This document shows, in pieces, positions 22,217-24,665 of a stretch of DNA of 24,665 bases (positions within the stretch are counted from its first letter, which is position 1; every line of letters begins with the position of its first letter). The stretch is taken from assembly GCA_002453155.1 (NCBI GenBank), contig DKGG01000020.1:1-24665 (forward strand), given 5' to 3'. The translations under genes and the position numbers were made by a program. Origin of the DNA: Bdellovibrionaceae bacterium UBA6776. GTDB taxonomy: Bacteria > Bdellovibrionota > Bdellovibrionia > Bdellovibrionales > UBA1609. Under the pieces are notes generated by a model. That model did not search any database, was not told the DNA's origin, and worked only from the letters and a program-made list of their open reading frames with translations.

Positions 22217-22247
22217 GGCGAGAGCGGGTCGACTCCCCGCTCTCGCC
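22217..22247. other. Perfect 12-bp GC-rich hairpin downstream of the degenerate regulator
   Basis: GGCGAGAGCGGG (22217-22228) and CCCGCTCTCGCC (22236-22247) form a perfect stem with a 7-nt loop, 32 bp after the stop of the regulator gene at 22279. No U-tract follows on either strand. It could slow polymerase, protect mRNA ends, or bind a protein. Confidence 0.6.
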
Positions 22248-22278
22248 CCCTCCTTTTCGAGAGCCCAGCTGTATCCAG

Positions 22279-22959
22279 CTAATCCTCAAGCCAGTAACCA
22301 AAATGGCGACGGCTCTCGATTTTTAGGGACGAGGACTTCTCTCCCAATTTTTTGCGTAGATTTTTAATGGTGACTTCAACCACGTTGGATTCCACATCAC
22401 TGTGCACATCCCAAACCTGATCTAAAATTTGAACCTTGTTGTAAACTCTCTTGGGATGCTCCATCAACAATCGAAGAACTTCATACTCTTTGCGAGAAAG
22501 TCCCAATCGAAAACCTTCCACGTAGGCACACTGTCCACTCAAATCCAAAGAGGTGTTGCCCACTCTGAAATTGAGCCCGGCCTTGACCGCAGACCACCGT
22601 CTTCGAATGGCTCGGATCCGGGCGGAGAGTTCCTCCAAGGAAATGGGTGCATTCATGCAATCGTCCGCACCGCGGTCCAAGTATTCGCTTTTTTCATGGG
22701 AGTCATTTTTTCCGGTCAATACAATGACGGGAACATCTTCGTAACGGCTTTTGATCAGATCCAAAACTAAAAATTTTCTCGAGTGCATCACTCCAGAGCT
22801 GAGCAAAATCACATAAGGGTTTGGAGAGTCTTTGATAGAAAGGAGCGCTTCCACCTCTAAGGCAGAAGACAAATGGGAAACAGAAAAACCTTCTTCACCC
22901 AACCCTTTTTTGAGGTAGGACGCCAATTCGGGGTCAGGTTCCACCAGCAAAACATACAT
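22279..22959 (-). CDS. Atypical OmpR-family response regulator lacking the phospho-acceptor Asp
   Basis: This 226-aa protein aligns end to end with the canonical regulator at 21388-22059. Its receiver keeps an acidic start (VEPD) and T82 (VIVLTGKND). The Asp position is Ser/Leu (VILLSSGVM, around S54), and the conserved Lys of the KP motif is Ala104 (NAPISL). It cannot be phosphorylated in the usual way. The C-terminal winged helix is intact (KVQILDQVWDVHSDVESNVVEVTIKNLRKKL, with the HFGYWLE wing) and should bind DNA. ATG 22959 is the only sensible start and sits two bases after an 8-bp hairpin. It is downstream of two small genes in the same orientation and upstream of the canonical regulator-kinase pair. 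No kinase of its own is visible. Confidence 0.92.
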   Translation of the reverse strand: MYVLLVEPDPELASYLKKGLGEEGFSVSHLSSALEVEALLSIKDSPNPYVILLSSGVMHSRKFLVLDLIKSRYEDVPVIVLTGKNDSHEKSEYLDRGADDCMNAPISLEELSARIRAIRRRWSAVKAGLNFRVGNTSLDLSGQCAYVEGFRLGLSRKEYEVLRLLMEHPKRVYNKVQILDQVWDVHSDVESNVVEVTIKNLRKKLGEKSSSLKIESRRHFGYWLED

Positions 22960-22960
22960 A

Positions 22961-22984
22961 CGCGAGGTTCAGTTTCACCTCGCG
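22961..22984 (-). promoter_or_regulatory. Leader hairpin pairing a GAGGTGA sequence at the regulator start
   Basis: CGCGAGGT and ACCTCGCG form an 8-bp stem with an 8-nt loop, ending two bases before the ATG at 22959. On the minus strand the left arm contains GAGGTGA, a full Shine-Dalgarno match, paired with ACCTC. The linear spacing of GAGGTGA to ATG is about 15 nt. A translational control element is possible. There is no U-tract, so it is unlikely to be a terminator of the preceding gene. Confidence 0.45.
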
Positions 22985-23006
22985 CATGTGGGAAATCAAT
23001 CAAATC

Positions 23007-23258
23007 CTAGTGAGCCTTCTTTTGGCATTGTGCCAAAGCCTTGCCCTTAAGACCTTTGCAAGTGTGCTTTTTTGCAGCAGCATGGGTCTTTTTCATCTCT
23101 TGCTTTTTCTCAGCTTGAGCTGGAGCCGGAGCAGCCTCTTCAGGCATTTCGTGGTCCTCCATTTCAGTGTGCTGTTCTTCGGAATCGTAGTCATCATTTG
23201 CAAAAGAGGACACCGGAGCAAAACCTAACAAAACGGCCAATAAAAGTGCATTCTTCAT
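23007..23258 (-). CDS. Small periplasmic acidic/His/Lys protein, 83 aa
   Basis: The signal peptide spans residues 1-19 (cleavage near SSFA). The mature protein starts with an Asp/Glu/His/Met-rich segment (about 20-42), passes through an Ala/Pro stretch, and ends in a Lys-rich segment with two cysteines (TCKGLKGKALAQC). The Cys spacing recalls PsiF-type repeats, but I would not assign it. The His/Met/acidic part suggests metal binding (inference). ATG 23258 has TGAGGA upstream; GTG 23270 would add four residues. It lies 12 bp after a 33-codon gene and 47 bp before the degenerate regulator, so all three may be co-transcribed. Confidence 0.75.
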   Translation of the reverse strand: MKNALLLAVLLGFAPVSSFANDDYDSEEQHTEMEDHEMPEEAAPAPAQAEKKQEMKKTHAAAKKHTCKGLKGKALAQCQKKAH

Positions 23259-23270
23259 TTTTTTCCTCAC

Positions 23271-23372
23271 TTACTTGCCTTGGGGCTTTTTCGCGGGCTG
23301 TGGACCCTTGGTTGGACTTGGTTTTTGAGTGCCTTTGGTGTTGGCTGGGCCAACGGGCTTATTTTTATTCAT
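23271..23372 (-). CDS. 33-aa Lys/Pro-rich small protein
   Basis: A short reading frame starts at ATG 23372 with the strong Shine-Dalgarno GAAGGAG eight bases upstream and ends with TAA at 23271-23273. The peptide starts MNKNKPVGPANTKGT and continues with Lys/Pro/Gly repeats. It has no hydrophobic segment, so it is presumably cytoplasmic and disordered. The next gene begins 12 bp downstream. The consistent signal, spacing and composition make it likely to be translated. Its function is unknown. Confidence 0.6.
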   Translation of the reverse strand: MNKNKPVGPANTKGTQKPSPTKGPQPAKKPQGK

Positions 23373-23472
23373 GGAATGACTCCTTCAGGTAAAACCCACA
23401 ATTGGGCTTTACCTAGAGTCTACGGGTCCAAAATGAAGGGAAAATGAAGTTGGGCTAAATGTTTTTTAAACT

Positions 23473-23501
23473 CAAAAACCTGGACCCGAATTCTTGGTCC
23501 T
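23473..23501 (-). terminator. Probable terminator of the marC-family gene
   Basis: On the minus strand GGACC (23500-23496) pairs with GGTCC (23486-23482), and UUUUU follows three bases later (23478-23474). It lies just after the stop at 23507. Confidence 0.5.
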
Positions 23502-23506
23502 AGAGA

Positions 23507-24142
23507 TCAGGCTCCGTAAAAAAGCTTGAGACTTTCCTTCACCCCATCCAAGACAAACTGAACAGCCAAGCAGGTGACCAAGATTCCCATCAACTTGGAG
23601 AAAACCTTCATCATTCCTGGCCCCATCAACGAGGTCAGTCGGGCCGAATGTCTCAAGATCACGTAGGCGAGCACAAAATTCAAAAAGAGGGCGATGGCCA
23701 AGACAATGTGGTTCAAAGTGTCGGGATACTTTTCCACCAACACCAAAATGGTCACGATGCTTCCCGGTCCGGCCAAGAGTGGAACCGCCAAGGGGTAAAC
23801 ACTGACCTCATCCTCATCGTCCGACTCTGATGTGGGCGGCATCTTTGAACTGAGTGCTTTTTGGCGAACCATTTCTAGGCCGACAAACAGCAGGAGCAGA
23901 CCTCCACCAATTCGAACCGCGCCGATGGAAATGCCGAAGACTTTGAAAACCAAGGTGCCCACGAAGACGCAAGAAACCAAAATGGCCAAGGAAGTCCAAC
24001 AGGCGTTAAGTGCGACCTTCTTCTTTCCGCGGTCGGTTTGGTGGTTGGTCAAAGCCACGAAGGGACCAATCACACCGATGGGATTTACGATGGCAAAAAT
24101 TGCGGGAAAAAAGACAAAGAAAAAGTTCTCGAAGATCGACAT
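23507..24142 (-). CDS. MarC-family (UPF0056) inner-membrane protein
   Basis: This 211-aa integral membrane protein has about six hydrophobic segments. Family blocks include FFPAIFAIVNPIGVIGPF at the N-terminus, RIGGGLLLLFVGLEMVR in the middle, and YPLAVPLLAGPGSIVTILVL, all typical of MarC/YchE/YhgN. An acidic loop (SESDDEDE, about 104-111) separates the halves. The transport substrate is unknown, and the earlier link of MarC to drug resistance was not upheld. ATG 24142 lacks a clear Shine-Dalgarno. Confidence 0.92.
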   Translation of the reverse strand: MSIFENFFFVFFPAIFAIVNPIGVIGPFVALTNHQTDRGKKKVALNACWTSLAILVSCVFVGTLVFKVFGISIGAVRIGGGLLLLFVGLEMVRQKALSSKMPPTSESDDEDEVSVYPLAVPLLAGPGSIVTILVLVEKYPDTLNHIVLAIALFLNFVLAYVILRHSARLTSLMGPGMMKVFSKLMGILVTCLAVQFVLDGVKESLKLFYGA

Positions 24143-24216
24143 AGAAAATCATTTACAGAAGATCTTTGGTGAAAGAAAGAGAACTTTTTCGTCTTTGAAA
24201 AATCTAAACTTTCATT

Positions 24217-24245
24217 GGTTCCAAACTGAAACTCAATTTGGAACC
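24217..24245. terminator. 9-bp perfect hairpin, possible terminator
   Basis: GGTTCCAAA (24217-24225) and TTTGGAACC (24237-24245) form a perfect stem with an 11-nt loop, 37 bp after the stop of the 60-aa gene at 24283. No adjacent U-tract is present on the minus strand, so termination is uncertain. Confidence 0.4.
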
Positions 24246-24282
24246 TCAACGGATTGCCGACCAAAATTTGACGAAATTTGAA

Positions 24283-24465
24283 CTATGCAACTCCGTATGC
24301 CCGAAGCCCTTTGCACTGCTGTTCGAAAGTTCCCCGTCCGAAGACTTCAATAAACTCGGGACTCAATGTTTCGTCCACAGAGTGAACTTCCGCAGTGGTG
24401 TGGGGAAAAACATCCTGTCTCATCTTCTTTGAGAGAATATTTGCAAAAGTAGTTTGATGTTTCAT
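24283..24465 (-). CDS. Small protein, 60 aa, unknown function
   Basis: ATG 24465 is preceded by GAGGAGG, one of the best Shine-Dalgarno sequences in the window. A longer frame to 24525 starts before this site and is not favoured. The peptide (MKHQTTFANILSKKM, then VHSVDETLSPEFIEVFGRGTF) is polar, has one cysteine and no signal or membrane segment. The second half may form a short helix. I do not recognise it. It could be a small regulatory or adaptor protein. Confidence 0.6.
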   Translation of the reverse strand: MKHQTTFANILSKKMRQDVFPHTTAEVHSVDETLSPEFIEVFGRGTFEQQCKGLRAYGVA

Positions 24466-24565
24466 GGGATCCTCCTCTTTGTTCTTTTCCAGAATAAGGA
24501 GTTGCCGAGGGCTTTTGATCCCCAAACTGTGGACTAATTTTGTACTTTTTTAAAACATTCTCCGA

Positions 24566-24601
24566 CCCGCCCTAAACCCCGCCCAAAGCCCCGCCCAATG
24601 A
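24566..24601. repeat. 12-bp tandem repeat, three units, C-rich
   Basis: Three 12-bp units (CCCGCCCTAAAC and two variants) run in tandem within a C-rich, A-rich, G-poor stretch that continues to the window end. No gene is visible between 24466 and 24665. The composition differs from the rest of the window. Confidence 0.75.
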
Positions 24602-24665
24602 CCGCCGAAACAGAACGCAGAACAGAACCCTGCCCCGCCAACCCGCCAAAAGGTACCTGCTTCCT

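Noticed and set aside
22217..22247. tRNA T-arm-like sequence (GCGGG stem, TCGACTC loop)
   Set aside because: The T-loop is one base out of register, the stem is too long, and no acceptor, D or anticodon arm can be drawn around it.
1..24665. CRISPR array, prophage, rRNA or tRNA genes
   Set aside because: No regularly spaced direct repeats of CRISPR size, no phage structural genes and no recognisable rRNA or tRNA were seen on either strand.

Overview
This 24.7-kb window looks like the chromosome of a motile, Gram-negative bacterium, most likely of the Bdellovibrio-like lineages (Bdellovibrionota). That placement is an inference. It rests on moderate GC, a double-Cache chemoreceptor with a long Lys/Ala-rich tail, an EpmA-like enzyme, an Rsm22-type methyltransferase, OmpL-like porin features, and a lysine-rich H1-like protein beside gcvP. 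Most of the window is ordinary housekeeping and sensory DNA. One stretch, about 10.33-12.24 kb, is clearly accessory.

Layout. 1-2.5 kb: a (GATGN)17 tandem repeat, an unrecognised secreted protein, and a convergent outer-membrane porin with an added N-terminal four-Cys domain. 2.6-6.3 kb: a chemoreceptor ending in an NFEDF pentapeptide, facing an EpmA-like EF-P lysyltransferase. 6.35-10.25 kb: a tightly packed operon of a coiled-coil/H1-like protein, full-length glycine dehydrogenase GcvP and a small secreted protein. 10.33-12.24 kb: an HNH endonuclease gene and, in opposite orientation, a 5'-truncated second copy of its 3' end. Each is followed by the same tail: a roughly 124-nt structure with a 31-bp closing stem and three internal hairpins, then a one-armed copy of the same unit. 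12.26-14.76 kb: a three-gene, fully overlapping operon (class II aldolase, MtnA, MtnP) with the gene content of the DHAP shunt for methylthioadenosine and 5'-deoxyadenosine. 14.8-16.9 kb: a GT9 glycosyltransferase overlapping an Rsm22-like rRNA methyltransferase. 16.8-20 kb: a lipoprotein and a YhcC/YtqA-type radical SAM protein on the minus strand, diverging from an MnmC-type tRNA methyltransferase and a secreted protein. 19.9-23.4 kb (minus strand): two small genes (one of 33 codons), a response regulator that has lost its phospho-acceptor Asp, then a canonical OmpR-type regulator and its histidine kinase. 23.5-24.7 kb: a MarC-family membrane protein, a 60-aa orphan protein, and a C-rich stretch with a 12-bp tandem repeat.

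The strongest candidates for something undescribed are three. First, the HNH gene with its conserved 3' structured element, in which the closing-stem mismatches become G.U wobbles only when the HNH-sense strand is read. Second, the degenerate response regulator, whose start codon abuts a hairpin that pairs its Shine-Dalgarno-like sequence. Third, the stand-alone DHAP-shunt operon. Everything here was read by eye from sequence. No alignment, folding or database search was run.
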